Source of the DNA: UBA6244 sp963676875
GTDB lineage: Bacteria > Bacteroidota > Bacteroidia > Bacteroidales > F082
Assembly (NCBI GenBank): GCA_963676875.1
Contig: OY781436.1
Location: forward strand, 3,906,001 to 3,970,000
Direction: 5' to 3'
DNA length: 64,000 nucleotides
In this document: positions 43,895-54,037 of the stretch, piece after piece
How the letters are laid out: each line of letters begins with the position of its first letter
Position numbering within the stretch: the first letter of the stretch is position 1
The notes under the pieces: generated by a model
The model's input: the letters and a program-made list of their open reading frames with translations, nothing else
What the model was told of the DNA's origin: nothing
The model's database searches: none
Made by a program: the position numbers and the translations under genes

Positions 43895-44130
43895 CAAAAG
43901 TAGTAAAATTATTGAAGCATCCGACCCGGAATTTACTTTTTTGCCTAAATATTAATGGGTTAGGGGTAATGACGTTATTTGTCTTCTGAAAATGGAAACC
44001 GATGTAAAATTTCAATTTCGTAAGTCCCCCAACCTGAAAAATGATGAATCAGCACATTTTTGTTGTTTCGACAGTTTCTTGCATCATTCTCTAATTGCCT
44101 ACGATTATGGTGGATATTCGATTCTTGTGC
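43895..44130. other. Divergent intergenic region, helicase promoter
   Basis: The minus-strand -7 element TACTTTTG (43895-43902) implies a helicase leader of about 90 bases. I see no gene in the rest of the stretch up to the direct repeats at 44131. Confidence 0.5.
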
Positions 44131-44180
44131 GATTTAAATTATTTAGATTAGATTTAAATTAAAAACTATTGTTAATTTTG
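44131..44180 (+). promoter_or_regulatory. Promoter of the second E1 fusion with 20-bp-spaced direct repeats
   Basis: A -7 element TAATTTTG lies at 44173-44180. Upstream, GATTTAAATT occurs at 44131-44140 and again at 44151-44160, exactly 20 bp (two helical turns) apart, a spacing suited to a regulator binding one face of the DNA. Confidence 0.5.
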
Positions 44181-44207
44181 CAGCCGCAATAACCAAATGT
44201 TAAGCCC

Positions 44208-46253
44208 ATGGCTCAAAAGCGTAAATATAGTTTAGACAACACGGACAAAGAAACCTTACAAAAATGGTATAAACTGTTGACTCTTGGTCGGCAACTGGAT
44301 GAAAAAGCACCCAATTACCTCAAACAAGCCCTCGGTTGGTCGTATCACGCGCCCTATGCCGGACATGATGGTATTCAATTGGCCATAGGTCAGGTGTTTA
44401 ACCGTGAAACAGATTTCTTGTTTCCATACTACCGCGACATGCTCACCGCCATTTCAGCCGGCATGACTGCCGAAGAAATTATCCTCAACGGCATCAGCAA
44501 AGCCGCTGATCCTTCTTCGGGAGGTCGTCACATGTCCAATCACTTTGCCAAACCCGAATGGCACATTCAAAATGTAAGCTCTGCTACCGGAAACCATACC
44601 CTGCATGCAGCCGGGGTGGCACGTTCCATTAAAATATACGAGCAAAAGGGCGTGGCCATCTCCTCGCAAGGAGAATCGTCCACCTCCGAAGGATATGTTT
44701 TTGAGGCCATTAACGGAGCTTCAAAGGAAAAACTGCCTGTCATTTTCGTATTTCAGGATAACCAATACGGCATTTCGGTCCCTCAACGCGATCAGTCGGC
44801 CAACCGCCGTGCTGCCGAGAATTATCGGGGCATTGCCAACCTGCGCATCATGTATTGCGATGGTAAAAATGTGTTCGACTCCATGAACACCATGGATGCC
44901 GCCAAAGCCCATGCCATCGAACACTCCGAACCGGTCATCGTGCATGCCAACTGTGTGCGCATTCATTCGCACAGCAACAGCGACAAGCACGAACTGTACC
45001 GCGACGACAACGAGCGGCATTGTGTACGTATGAGCGACCCGCTTACCCGTTTCCGCATTCAATTGCTCCATTCAGGCAAATTTACCGAGGAAGAGTTGGA
45101 TAATCTGGACAAAGAAGCCAAGAAAGATATTAGCGCCGCCCACAAAGTAGCCTTGAAATCACCCGACCCCGATCCCAAATCCATTTATGATTTTGTGACA
45201 CCGGAGCCTTATGTTTCGAGTAAATATCCTGAGGGACTACACGATGGATCGAAAGGGGAGAAGCTTAAGCTGATTCAGGCTTTGAACGAAACCCTGAAAG
45301 CCGAATTCAGACACAATCCCGATACCTATATTTTTGGTCAGGATATGGCCAACAAGGACAAGGGCGGTATTTTCAACGTGAGCAAAGGCATGCAACAGGA
45401 ATTTGGCGAAGGCCGGGTGTTTAATGCGCCCATTGCCGAAGATTTTATTCTGGGAACGGCCAATGGCATGACCCGCTTCAACGATAAAATTCGTGTGGTG
45501 GTTGAAGGTGCCGAGTTTGCCGATTATTTCTGGCCTGCCATGGAACAGTTGGTGGACAGTTCGCACGACTATTGGCGAAGCAACGGAAAATTTGCTCCCA
45601 ATGTAACGGTGCGCCTTGCTTCGGGTGGGTATATCGGTGGTGGTTTGTATCACAGTCAAACCATCGAAGGCACGCTGACCACCTTCCCTGGATTGCGTGT
45701 GGTTTATCCATCCTATGCTGACGATGCTGCTGGGTTATTGCGTACTTCCATGCGTTCACGTGGACTGACTTTGTTCCTTGAACCCAAAGCCTTGTACAAC
45801 GACCCGTTGTCGGAAGCCGTTGTTCCTGAAGATTTTGAAGTTCCTTTTGGCAAAGCCCGCATTCGCAGAGAAGGTAAAGACCTGAGTGTGTTCACTTATG
45901 GAAATACCCTGCCCATGTGTATCAAAGCCGCCGAAGCCATACAAAAAGAAACCGGAAAAGAAGTGGAGGTCATCGACCTGCGCTCATTGCTGCCATTGGA
46001 TGAAGAGTCCATTTTGAAATCCGTTGAAAAAACTAACCGCGCCCTGGTGGTTCACGAAGACAAGGTTTTTGCCGGTTTTGGTGGCGAGCTTGCCGCATTG
46101 ATTACCGACAAAGCCTTTAAATCGCTGGATGCCCCGGTTCGCAGGGTAGGTTCCACCTTTACGCCTGTAGGTTTCAACCGAATTTTGGAAAAAGCCATAC
46201 TTCCGGATGTGGAACGCATTCATGCCGCCATGAAAGAAATGCTTGAGTTTTAA
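44208..46253 (+). CDS. Fused alpha-beta E1 of a 2-oxoacid dehydrogenase, copy 2
   Basis: The 681-residue fusion of E1 alpha (about 1-330) and E1 beta (about 350-681) has GESSTSEGYVFEAINGA with FQDNQYGISVP as ThDP pocket, YIFGQDMANKDKGG in the beta part and LVVHEDKVFAGFGGELAALI near the end. It is shorter than copy 1 because the linker is short and without cysteines. Sequence differences from copy 1 are large, so the two probably serve different 2-oxo acids or complexes. No E2 or E3 gene lies nearby. A terminator follows. Confidence 0.9.
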   Translation: MAQKRKYSLDNTDKETLQKWYKLLTLGRQLDEKAPNYLKQALGWSYHAPYAGHDGIQLAIGQVFNRETDFLFPYYRDMLTAISAGMTAEEIILNGISKAADPSSGGRHMSNHFAKPEWHIQNVSSATGNHTLHAAGVARSIKIYEQKGVAISSQGESSTSEGYVFEAINGASKEKLPVIFVFQDNQYGISVPQRDQSANRRAAENYRGIANLRIMYCDGKNVFDSMNTMDAAKAHAIEHSEPVIVHANCVRIHSHSNSDKHELYRDDNERHCVRMSDPLTRFRIQLLHSGKFTEEELDNLDKEAKKDISAAHKVALKSPDPDPKSIYDFVTPEPYVSSKYPEGLHDGSKGEKLKLIQALNETLKAEFRHNPDTYIFGQDMANKDKGGIFNVSKGMQQEFGEGRVFNAPIAEDFILGTANGMTRFNDKIRVVVEGAEFADYFWPAMEQLVDSSHDYWRSNGKFAPNVTVRLASGGYIGGGLYHSQTIEGTLTTFPGLRVVYPSYADDAAGLLRTSMRSRGLTLFLEPKALYNDPLSEAVVPEDFEVPFGKARIRREGKDLSVFTYGNTLPMCIKAAEAIQKETGKEVEVIDLRSLLPLDEESILKSVEKTNRALVVHEDKVFAGFGGELAALITDKAFKSLDAPVRRVGSTFTPVGFNRILEKAILPDVERIHAAMKEMLEF

Positions 46254-46275
46254 TTGATATAATTTTGATGATGAA

Positions 46276-46299
46276 AAGCGGGTTTTGCCCGCTTTTTTG
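46276..46299 (+). terminator. Terminator after the second E1 fusion
   Basis: AGCGGG and CCCGCT form a 6-bp stem with a 5-base loop, followed by a run of T's, about 25 bases after the stop. Confidence 0.85.
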
Positions 46300-46603
46300 T
46301 TTGCCAAAAAATTCCTGATAGAAGATCCCGAAACAAAGGAAATAGGTAAGAATTCGTCTTGTTTTTTACCGAAATCGACATTTTTCTGTTTGAAATCCTT
46401 TCCTTCACCTCTACAAAATGTTATTAAGAAGGAGTTCAAATAAAAATATTATTGTATGTAAAAAATTAAAAATAAGATAGATAAGATTAGTTTACTGATC
46501 AATAAAAGAATTTATTTAAAGCCAACACAACCCTCTCACCCTTCATCCGTCGCATTTGGAGGCCTCTACCGACTAAATTTGTACCTATTAATTACAAATC
46601 CAG
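46300..46603 (+). promoter_or_regulatory. Intergenic region with promoter for the T9SS thioredoxin-fold gene
   Basis: A -7 element TAAATTTG lies at 46574-46581 with a TTTG at 46555-46558 upstream. The rest is AT-rich and shows no gene. Confidence 0.45.
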
Positions 46604-48925
46604 ATGATCATGAAAAAAACCTTACTACTTTCATTTGTTTTATTTGCTGCTTTGAGCATGTTTGCCCAGGTGGCGCGTGAGCTTGTTCTCATCGAAGTGG
46701 GAACCGGAACCGGATGTCCCTATTGTCCGGGGGCTGCCATGGGTCTCGAAGACCTGTATGCCAATGGTGATCCCGTTGCCGGCATCGAGTATCATTCATA
46801 CAATTCGGGTGACCCTTTTAACACCCCTGAAGCTGCTGCTCGTACCACTTATTATGGTATATCAGGCTATCCGACAGCGCAATTTGATGGGGAATATGAT
46901 GAGCACGTTGGCGGAAGCAATTCCTCCAGTTTGTATTCCACCTATTTGCCAAAAGTAACTGCACGTATGGCTATTCCCATGGAATTTACCACCGAAATCT
47001 ATGGTGACAATACGGGAAACAATTACAATGTTGTGGTTCGTGTAACAAAGCAATCAGCTTATTCAGGTACAAACCTGAAAGTGCGTTTTGCCCTCACCGA
47101 ATCTGATATTCCTTACAGTTGGCAAGGACAGTCGGTGATCGACTTTACTGAACGGTTGATGGCTCCCGACGAAAACGGAACTGCCGTCAGCTTCCCCAAT
47201 ATTGGCGATCAGGCCGATGTGAACCTCACATTTACCTTCAACAGCTCATGGGTTGCTGCCAATTGTGAGCTGATTGCCTGGATTCAGGATGATGCTTCCA
47301 AAGTGGTGCTTTCTGCCACCGCAGTCGATTTGTTGGCCCTCGTGCCCGATGTGGCCAATGCCAATTTCACCCAAAGCGTGGAAACCACTTGCGAAGGATC
47401 GACAGTAGCTTTTACAGACCTTTCCACCGGAGCCATCACCTCCTGGAATTGGACATTTGAAGGAGGAACACCTGCCACTTCCACGGATGAGAATCCTGTG
47501 GTAACCTACAATACCGCAGGAAGTTATGATGTAAGTCTGGAAGTTTCCGACGGCGCCACAACCAGCACCCTGGCCTTGACAGATGTGGTTACTGTTATAC
47601 TACCTCCTGTTCAACCAAATACGCCTTCCGGCGAAACAGTAGCATGCGCGAGCAGTGTGTATGTTTATACCACGCAGGCAGTTGCCAATGCCGATTCCTA
47701 CACCTGGAAAGTTGAACCAACAGCTGCCGGAGTTATTACCGGAACGGGATTGGAAGGAACATTTACTTCTGACGACAGTTTTATGGGCGATTATTCCGTT
47801 TATGTTCGTGCAGACAATTTCTGTGGAACCGGGACATGGTCGGCACCCTTAAACGGTTCTGTCAATTTTACTCCTGCACCATTTATGCTTTCCGAAGGTG
47901 GTGGCATTTGTGAAGGTGGAAGTGGACTGGAATTAACTCAAAATGGTTCAGAACTCAATGTAGATTATCTGTTGTACCTCGATGGAACATACACAGGAAT
48001 TACCGTTTCCGGAACCGGAGATGTTATTAGTTATGGCGTTCAAAGCGACGAAGGCGTGTATTCCGCCATGGGTGAATCGGCCATGTGCGAATTGCAAATG
48101 TGGGGAACACCCTGGATACATTATATTACCGTTCCTGCACAGGCATCACAGCCTGCAGGTGCTGAAATAGTTTGTAACGATACAGAAACTACTTACACCA
48201 CAAACATCCTCGACAATGCCGATACCTATCTTTGGGCTTTGTCTCCTGCCGATGCCGGTGAGATGACCCCCAACGGAGCTGAGGTAAATATTACCTGGTC
48301 GGATACTTTCGCAGGTGAAGCCTCGTTGGATGTTGCCGGTGAAAACCAATGCGGAACAGGTGCCACCTCTGATGACCTGGTAATTCTTTTGTCTGATACC
48401 CCCGAACCCATCATTGCCGGACCTTCGCAAACATGCGATAATACTGAAGAAATTTATATTGCTGAAGATCACGCAGGCAATACCTACGATTGGGCTGTGG
48501 TTGGCGGAAACATTCTGGAAGGACAAGGAACCAACCAGGTTACCGTTTATTGGACTAATCCAGGACAAGGAACACTAAATCTGACGGAAACAACTGCTGA
48601 GGATTGTTCAGGTGTAGCCACCGAAATTTTGGTGACCATTGACAATTGTACCGGAATAGATAACAATGCAGCAGGTGTGGTGAATGTTTATCCTAATCCC
48701 GTAAACGATGAGTTGAATATTGCCTTGGTTCTCAATGAGGCTGATGATGCAACCATTAGTATCATGAATGCCTTTGGGCAAGTGGTGTATTCAGAAAATC
48801 AATCGGTTACCAATACAAAAGCCAATTTGGTAGTGAATACTTCAGCTTTTGCTCCGGGTTATTACCTGATCAAAGTAGAAACTACCGGAGGTGTTGTCTT
48901 ACAACAAAAATTTGTGAAACAATAG
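46604..48925 (+). CDS. T9SS-secreted protein with thioredoxin-fold (Omp28-like) and PKD domains
   Basis: The 773-residue protein has a signal peptide (ends ALSMFAQ), then an Omp28-like/thioredoxin-like domain at about residues 25-240 with a CxxC pair (GTGCPYCPGAA). A PKD domain follows (about 250-330; STGAITSWNWTFEGGTPATS), then PKD/Ig-like repeats, and a type A sorting domain from about residue 695 (VNVYPNPVNDELNIAL, APGYYLIKVETTGGVVLQQKF). The CxxC suggests surface or periplasmic disulphide chemistry, but catalysis is unproven. Start at 46604 or at the ATG two codons later. Confidence 0.88.
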   Translation: MIMKKTLLLSFVLFAALSMFAQVARELVLIEVGTGTGCPYCPGAAMGLEDLYANGDPVAGIEYHSYNSGDPFNTPEAAARTTYYGISGYPTAQFDGEYDEHVGGSNSSSLYSTYLPKVTARMAIPMEFTTEIYGDNTGNNYNVVVRVTKQSAYSGTNLKVRFALTESDIPYSWQGQSVIDFTERLMAPDENGTAVSFPNIGDQADVNLTFTFNSSWVAANCELIAWIQDDASKVVLSATAVDLLALVPDVANANFTQSVETTCEGSTVAFTDLSTGAITSWNWTFEGGTPATSTDENPVVTYNTAGSYDVSLEVSDGATTSTLALTDVVTVILPPVQPNTPSGETVACASSVYVYTTQAVANADSYTWKVEPTAAGVITGTGLEGTFTSDDSFMGDYSVYVRADNFCGTGTWSAPLNGSVNFTPAPFMLSEGGGICEGGSGLELTQNGSELNVDYLLYLDGTYTGITVSGTGDVISYGVQSDEGVYSAMGESAMCELQMWGTPWIHYITVPAQASQPAGAEIVCNDTETTYTTNILDNADTYLWALSPADAGEMTPNGAEVNITWSDTFAGEASLDVAGENQCGTGATSDDLVILLSDTPEPIIAGPSQTCDNTEEIYIAEDHAGNTYDWAVVGGNILEGQGTNQVTVYWTNPGQGTLNLTETTAEDCSGVATEILVTIDNCTGIDNNAAGVVNVYPNPVNDELNIALVLNEADDATISIMNAFGQVVYSENQSVTNTKANLVVNTSAFAPGYYLIKVETTGGVVLQQKFVKQ

Positions 48926-48948
48926 GCTCTATCGAAAGTTAAAGAAAA

Positions 48949-48977
48949 AGCTCCGCTGTTTGGTGGGGCTTTTTTTT
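48949..48977 (+). terminator. Terminator after the T9SS thioredoxin-fold gene
   Basis: AGCTCCGC pairs with GGTGGGGCT (with wobbles), followed by eight T's. Confidence 0.75.
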
Positions 48978-49007
48978 GAATCAGCGGAGAGGTTCAGATG
49001 GTTTTGT

Positions 49008-49029
49008 CTTCAAGCGTGGACGCTTGAAG
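49008..49029. repeat. Dispersed 22-bp palindrome, copy 2
   Basis: CTTCAAGCGT, two bases, ACGCTTGAAG. On the minus strand about 28 bases match the copy at 21974-21995, including a flanking CCCG. Confidence 0.85.
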
Positions 49030-49261
49030 CGGGGTCTAAAGGATCAATGGATCAGAGATTCTTCTGTTCGCATGTTTCGTGCCTCAGTCTGCCTCATCAG
49101 AAGGATAAAACACACTAGATTATAGACAGTTAAAAAAAGTGATTTCTTTTTTGTCATCCTGAGTGGAGCTTGCGGAATGAAGGATCGCTAACGCGTTTGT
49201 AGGATAAATGCAGTTACTTAATAAACCGTTAGCCAAAATACACAAGACCTTCGTGCGTTTC
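49030..49261. other. Non-coding stretch between convergent genes
   Basis: It contains GTCATCCTGAGTGGAGC (about 49154-49170) and GAAGGATC shortly after, a short sequence I recall as scattered in many Bacteroidetes intergenic regions. I see no gene here. Confidence 0.4.
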
Positions 49262-51754
49262 TTAAAAAGAAAATTGCAAACTAACCCTGATTCCAAAAGG
49301 AGTGACGTTGGGATGGTCGAGGTAAGAAAGACGCCAAACAGCATCCACACGTAGGATTTTAAAGATGTTTTCAATTCCCGCTCCGGCTTCAAAATAGGGT
49401 TTGTCGAGGGGGTAGAGTTCGCCCTCCCGATGTTCCTGATTATAACTGATGTTGGCATCATCCAATCCGCCTACCAAACCTGTTACAAAAGCTACTTCAC
49501 GCCATTTGAGCTTTCTTAACAGAGGAATTCTATTTAGAAAATATCCACCAAAATGGTGGGTGTAATAGACACTCATGTATTTATCGCTGACAAATTCGTA
49601 ATAGTTCATCATGTTGAAGGCGGATTCATCGAAAAAATAGGTTTCGTTTCCTTCATGCAGTTTTAGTAGTGGATAGGGAAGTGTTCCCCAAATGCGTCCG
49701 CCTTCTACGCGAAACCTTGACCAGCCAATGTTGAAAATATTGAACCAGTGGGTTACGCTAAGCTGAAGTTTGTTGTATTCGTAATCGCTCTTAAACAAGT
49801 TGGGAATTCCGTAGGCATATTTGATGTTGAGAATGGGGAATTTAGCGCCTAAACTCACCCGTTCAAATTCTCCCATCGACACCCGTTCTTTATAAGCCAG
49901 ACGCACATCAATGCCTACTTCAGCCGACGTGATGGCATCTTCCTTCACGACTTCGCCATCCTTGTAAAATTCAAATGCAGCTCCACCAACCGGGTATAGA
50001 TTTCTGTTCATCAGGTTGATCGTATTTGTAAAACCCGTAAACCATTCATGCTCGTAGCTTAACTTGATTTCCTCTACAAGAGAAAGCTTGTCTGCAGGTT
50101 GTCGCCGAAACAAGAAGGCCAGAAAAAAATCTTCACGGAAAGCATTTTGACTGGCTCCCAATTGTTCCAAATCGTATCGAAAGGAGCCACGTAGTGCTCT
50201 TCGGGGGTTTTTGTTGAACATGTAGAGAAAGTTTCCTCCGTATTTTACACGTTTGTCCAATGTGCCATAAGCTGCATATCCACCAATTAATATTTTGGTA
50301 ATGAATGCGTTACTAGTTCGGCCACCAAATCGAAAACGGGTTCCTTCAACAGCATTAAAACTCAACATGGAAGCGTAGGGTCCCAATTCAAAATTCCCCT
50401 TAACGTAATAACCCGTTACAACCATTTCAATGATATCGAGGTAAGTTTTGAATTGCGGGATGGTTTTAAGGGTGTCAATCATGTAATACACAGTGCGCTC
50501 GTCTTTGGAGAGTTCCTCATGTCGTCCTTCTGACCAATATTCTTCACTGTGATCGCCGGCATCTTCCTTTATAGTTACATTTACCGGTGCATTGTAAAAC
50601 TTAGGATCCTTTGGTTTGTTGAGCACATAGTTCCGGTATGAAGTAGTCTTTTTTCCAAAAAAACCCATGGTTGTTTTGTTGTTTTCGATCAGGTTGAAAT
50701 CGCCAATGGTATAGTCGTGTACCAGTGCCCAGTGTTTCCCGTCAACTACATCAAACTTTTTATTGATTACCAGATCATTAACAAAATTGATGTTGGCATC
50801 TTCGGCCATGCGCATTTCGATTTCCTTGATGGCGAAGGTGGTATCGTGAACCCAAAAATTTCCTGTAAAGGTGAGCGTTTGTTGATGGCGTGGTTTGAAC
50901 ATCACCTTATAGCACCAATGTGGCCCAAAAAATGCGCTGTCAACTAAATAGTATTTGTAAAAGGGCAGACTTCCGTTGGCGATAGGACTAACAAAGTTAA
51001 CTTGAAAAAGTTCAAGGTAGTTGTCGTAAATATTGGTTTTAAGCAATTCGTCCCCAAGTAATTGTGCTGCGCTTTCGTTATTAATTCCACTAATTTTGGT
51101 TCCTTTAATAATTTCAATAAAACCTCTCGGGTCTTTTTTTGCGTACACATCCGACAGGGTTTCACTTAAGAAGATGGGTAGGTAAGTTTTTCCATTCACC
51201 GTGGAGGTGTCCACATTATCAAAAATAAACTGGAAAGGCTTGTAAATACGTCTGTTTTTTAACTTTTCAGTAATGTTATTAGCATCAATCTCGAGTTTGG
51301 TATATACCTCATACTGATAGGCATCAAAATGGTCTGGGTCGTTGTTGGGTTTGTTGGCGATAATTTTTTCTAAAAGTACTTCGGCTGGATTGACTCCCGG
51401 ACGGATAATTACATCCTGCAGTTGTACATTTTGGCTTACCATTACGAACTTGATTGTTTGAAACTTGCCTTTTACCACAGGGGAAAAAGCTTTTTCATAT
51501 CCGATAAAGCTGGCAATGAGGGTGTCTCCGGGCGTAGTGGTTTCGATGGCGAAATTTCCGTCAAAATCGCTGGTGACCCCAATACTGGTGCCTTTAAATA
51601 CAATATTAACAAATGGTAGTGGTTCTCCGGTGTTTCCATCAGTAACGCTACCCATAATTTTTGTGAGTTGTGCCTGCGCACTCACGTAAGCACATGTTGC
51701 CATAACAACAAAAAGAATGGTTTTTAGGTTAAAAAATGGCAGTTTCCACCTCAT
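49262..51754 (-). CDS. DUF5686 family outer-membrane protein with carboxypeptidase-like regulatory domain
   Basis: The 830-residue protein has a signal peptide (ends AYVSAQAQ). A CarboxypepD_reg-like beta-sandwich follows at about residues 30-112 (GSVTDGNTGEPLPFVNIVFKG, TSDFDGNFAIET), then the DUF5686 region, with a predicted C-terminal beta-barrel ending LQFSF. Such proteins are common and often essential-looking in Bacteroidetes, with unknown function. No TonB plug is present. The gene is transcribed alone. Confidence 0.88.
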   Translation of the reverse strand: MRWKLPFFNLKTILFVVMATCAYVSAQAQLTKIMGSVTDGNTGEPLPFVNIVFKGTSIGVTSDFDGNFAIETTTPGDTLIASFIGYEKAFSPVVKGKFQTIKFVMVSQNVQLQDVIIRPGVNPAEVLLEKIIANKPNNDPDHFDAYQYEVYTKLEIDANNITEKLKNRRIYKPFQFIFDNVDTSTVNGKTYLPIFLSETLSDVYAKKDPRGFIEIIKGTKISGINNESAAQLLGDELLKTNIYDNYLELFQVNFVSPIANGSLPFYKYYLVDSAFFGPHWCYKVMFKPRHQQTLTFTGNFWVHDTTFAIKEIEMRMAEDANINFVNDLVINKKFDVVDGKHWALVHDYTIGDFNLIENNKTTMGFFGKKTTSYRNYVLNKPKDPKFYNAPVNVTIKEDAGDHSEEYWSEGRHEELSKDERTVYYMIDTLKTIPQFKTYLDIIEMVVTGYYVKGNFELGPYASMLSFNAVEGTRFRFGGRTSNAFITKILIGGYAAYGTLDKRVKYGGNFLYMFNKNPRRALRGSFRYDLEQLGASQNAFREDFFLAFLFRRQPADKLSLVEEIKLSYEHEWFTGFTNTINLMNRNLYPVGGAAFEFYKDGEVVKEDAITSAEVGIDVRLAYKERVSMGEFERVSLGAKFPILNIKYAYGIPNLFKSDYEYNKLQLSVTHWFNIFNIGWSRFRVEGGRIWGTLPYPLLKLHEGNETYFFDESAFNMMNYYEFVSDKYMSVYYTHHFGGYFLNRIPLLRKLKWREVAFVTGLVGGLDDANISYNQEHREGELYPLDKPYFEAGAGIENIFKILRVDAVWRLSYLDHPNVTPFGIRVSLQFSF

Positions 51755-51837
51755 AAGGTAATGGTAGTTTGGTTAGTTTGGTTTAGCTAAAGTAGTGTAT
51801 TCACAATAACGGACATGTTAAAAAAGCTTAGAAAAGG

Positions 51838-51870
51838 ACAAAAAAAGCCCACAACTAATACTGCGGGCTT
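51838..51870 (-). terminator. gyrB terminator
   Basis: AGCCCGCA pairs with TGTGGGCT (one wobble) on the minus strand, followed by a T run (A's at 51839-51845). It lies 24 bases after the gyrB stop. Confidence 0.85.
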
Positions 51871-51893
51871 TCCATATTAGGTCAGTCAGATGA

Positions 51894-53858
51894 CTATGTA
51901 TCGATATTGGCATATTTGGCGTTTGCCTCAATAAACTCACGTCTTGGAGGTACTTCATCACCCATGAGCATGGAGAATACATGGTCGGCTTCCACACTGT
52001 TTTCGATGGTTACTTGTCTTAGTGTACGACGTTCCGGATCCATGGTGGTACTCCACAATTGTTCTGCATTCATCTCTCCCAAACCTTTGTATCGTTGAAT
52101 GTGAATACCTTTTTCAGAACCATCGTTTGACAATTCAAAAACAGTTTGTTCGCGTTGTTGTTCAGTCCAGCAATACCTTTCAGTTTTACCTTTTTTAATC
52201 AGATAAAAAGGTGGTGTGGCAATATAGATATAACCCTTCTCGATGAGCTCGAGCATGTGGCGGAAGAAGAAGGTCATGATTAGGGTGGCAATGTGGCTTC
52301 CGTCCACATCGGCATCGGTCATGATAATGATTTTGTGGTAACGTAACTTTTTCAAATTCAACGCTTTGCTATCTTCTTCAGTACCCACACTAACTCCCAG
52401 AGCAGTATAAATATTCTTTATTTCCTCGCTGTCAAAAATCTTGTGCGGCAGGGCTTTTTCTACGTTCAGGATTTTTCCTCGCAAGGGAAGAATGGCCTGA
52501 AATTTACGGTCGCGACCTTGTTTGGCCGTTCCACCCGCGGAATCACCCTCCACGAGGTATATTTCGGTGAGTGCAGGGTCTTTTTCCGAGCAGTCGCTAA
52601 GTTTGCCGGGAAGTCCTGATCCGCTAAGTACATTCTTTCGTTGAACCAACTCACGTGCTTTACGGGCGGCGTGTCGGGCGGTGGCAGCCAATATTACCTT
52701 TTGAACAATGGTGCGTGCGTCCTTTGGATTTTCCTCGAGGTAGTGACTCAGTGTTTCGCTCACCATTTGGTCTACGGCACCCATTACGTCTGAGTTGCCA
52801 AGTTTGGTCTTTGTTTGGCCTTCAAATTGAGGTTCAGCCACTTTTACCGAGATAACAGCGGTAAGACCTTCTCTAAAATCGTCGCCACTGATGTCGAACT
52901 TCAGGTTTTTGAGCATGCCGGATTTATCAGCGTAGCTTTTTAGTGTTCTGGTAAGTCCTCTGCGAAATCCGGAAAGGTGTGTACCTCCCTCAATGGTATT
53001 GATATTGTTAACGTAGGCGTGAACGTTTTCCGAAAAGGAGGTGTTGTATTGCATACTCACTTCAACGGGAACGCCATTTTTCTCACCTTCAATGCTAATG
53101 GGTTCCTGAATCAGGTGCTCTCGGTTTTCATCCAGGTAGCTGATAAAATCACTCAGTCCGTTTTCCGAAAAAAACTGTTCCTTCAGGAATTCCCCATTTT
53201 CGTCGGTTTCTCTTTTGTCAACGAGACTCAACTTAATACCTTTATTCAGGAAAGCCAGTTCGCGCAAGCGGGCAGCCAGAATGCTAAAATCGTACTTGGT
53301 TACCAGGAAAATACTGCTGTCGGGCAAAAAGTGGATAGTAGTCCCTGATTTTTTCGATTCTCCAACTACTTCAACCGGTGCCAATGGCCTTCCGATGGAA
53401 TACTCTTGTTGAAAAATTTTACCTTCACGGTAAATGGTAGCTACCAGTTTGGATGATAAGGCGTTAACGCAACTTACACCAACGCCATGCAATCCTCCGG
53501 AAACCTTATACGAACCTTTGTCGAATTTTCCTCCGGCATGCAAAACGGTCATTACGACTTCCAAAGCCGATTTGTTTTCTTTCTCGTGCAAACCGGTGGG
53601 AATACCACGTCCATTGTCGCTTACTTCAATGCTGTTGTCTTCGTGGATAATTACATCAATGGTATCGCAATATCCTCCAAGCGCCTCATCAATGGAGTTG
53701 TCAACCACTTCATAAACCAAGTGGTGCAAACCTTTCATGTTTACATCGCCAATGTACATGGCCGGGCGTTTCCTTACTGCTTCCAGACCTTCCAGTACCT
53801 GAATGTTGTCAGCCGTATAATGGGCTGCGTTATTTGTGATTTTTTCTTCTTCTGTCAT
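51894..53858 (-). CDS. gyrB: DNA gyrase subunit B
   Basis: The 654-residue ATPase subunit of gyrase has the GHKL ATP site (EVVDNSIDEALGG, DNGRGIP, GLHGVGVSCVNALS), the transducer domain, the TOPRIM motif EGDSAGGTAKQGRDR and DADVDGSHI, and the C-terminal RYKGLGEMNAEQLW. The QGRDR-KFQAILPLRGKILNVEKA form fits GyrB rather than ParE. The ATG at 53858 (MTEEEKIT) is chosen: upstream codons lie in the leader after a -7 element TAACTTTG at 53897-53904. Confidence 0.96.
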   Translation of the reverse strand: MTEEEKITNNAAHYTADNIQVLEGLEAVRKRPAMYIGDVNMKGLHHLVYEVVDNSIDEALGGYCDTIDVIIHEDNSIEVSDNGRGIPTGLHEKENKSALEVVMTVLHAGGKFDKGSYKVSGGLHGVGVSCVNALSSKLVATIYREGKIFQQEYSIGRPLAPVEVVGESKKSGTTIHFLPDSSIFLVTKYDFSILAARLRELAFLNKGIKLSLVDKRETDENGEFLKEQFFSENGLSDFISYLDENREHLIQEPISIEGEKNGVPVEVSMQYNTSFSENVHAYVNNINTIEGGTHLSGFRRGLTRTLKSYADKSGMLKNLKFDISGDDFREGLTAVISVKVAEPQFEGQTKTKLGNSDVMGAVDQMVSETLSHYLEENPKDARTIVQKVILAATARHAARKARELVQRKNVLSGSGLPGKLSDCSEKDPALTEIYLVEGDSAGGTAKQGRDRKFQAILPLRGKILNVEKALPHKIFDSEEIKNIYTALGVSVGTEEDSKALNLKKLRYHKIIIMTDADVDGSHIATLIMTFFFRHMLELIEKGYIYIATPPFYLIKKGKTERYCWTEQQREQTVFELSNDGSEKGIHIQRYKGLGEMNAEQLWSTTMDPERRTLRQVTIENSVEADHVFSMLMGDEVPPRREFIEANAKYANIDT

Positions 53859-53896
53859 ATTCGTATTCGACTTTTCCTGGTATATTAATAGGTGTG

Positions 53897-53904
53897 CAAA
53901 GTTA
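53897..53904 (-). promoter_or_regulatory. gyrB -7 promoter element
   Basis: TAACTTTG on the minus strand fits TAnnTTTG, about 40 bases upstream of the ATG. Confidence 0.5.
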
Positions 53905-54037
53905 ACAAAAAATGCCATTTACAAGTCAACTAAAACCCATGAAAACTTGTTTTTTTTATTACATTAAATATGCAATAAATCAATATCTTACGAAGATATT
54001 AACCAAAAAATAAATTAGCTGTTGTTGTGTTGCCGAT

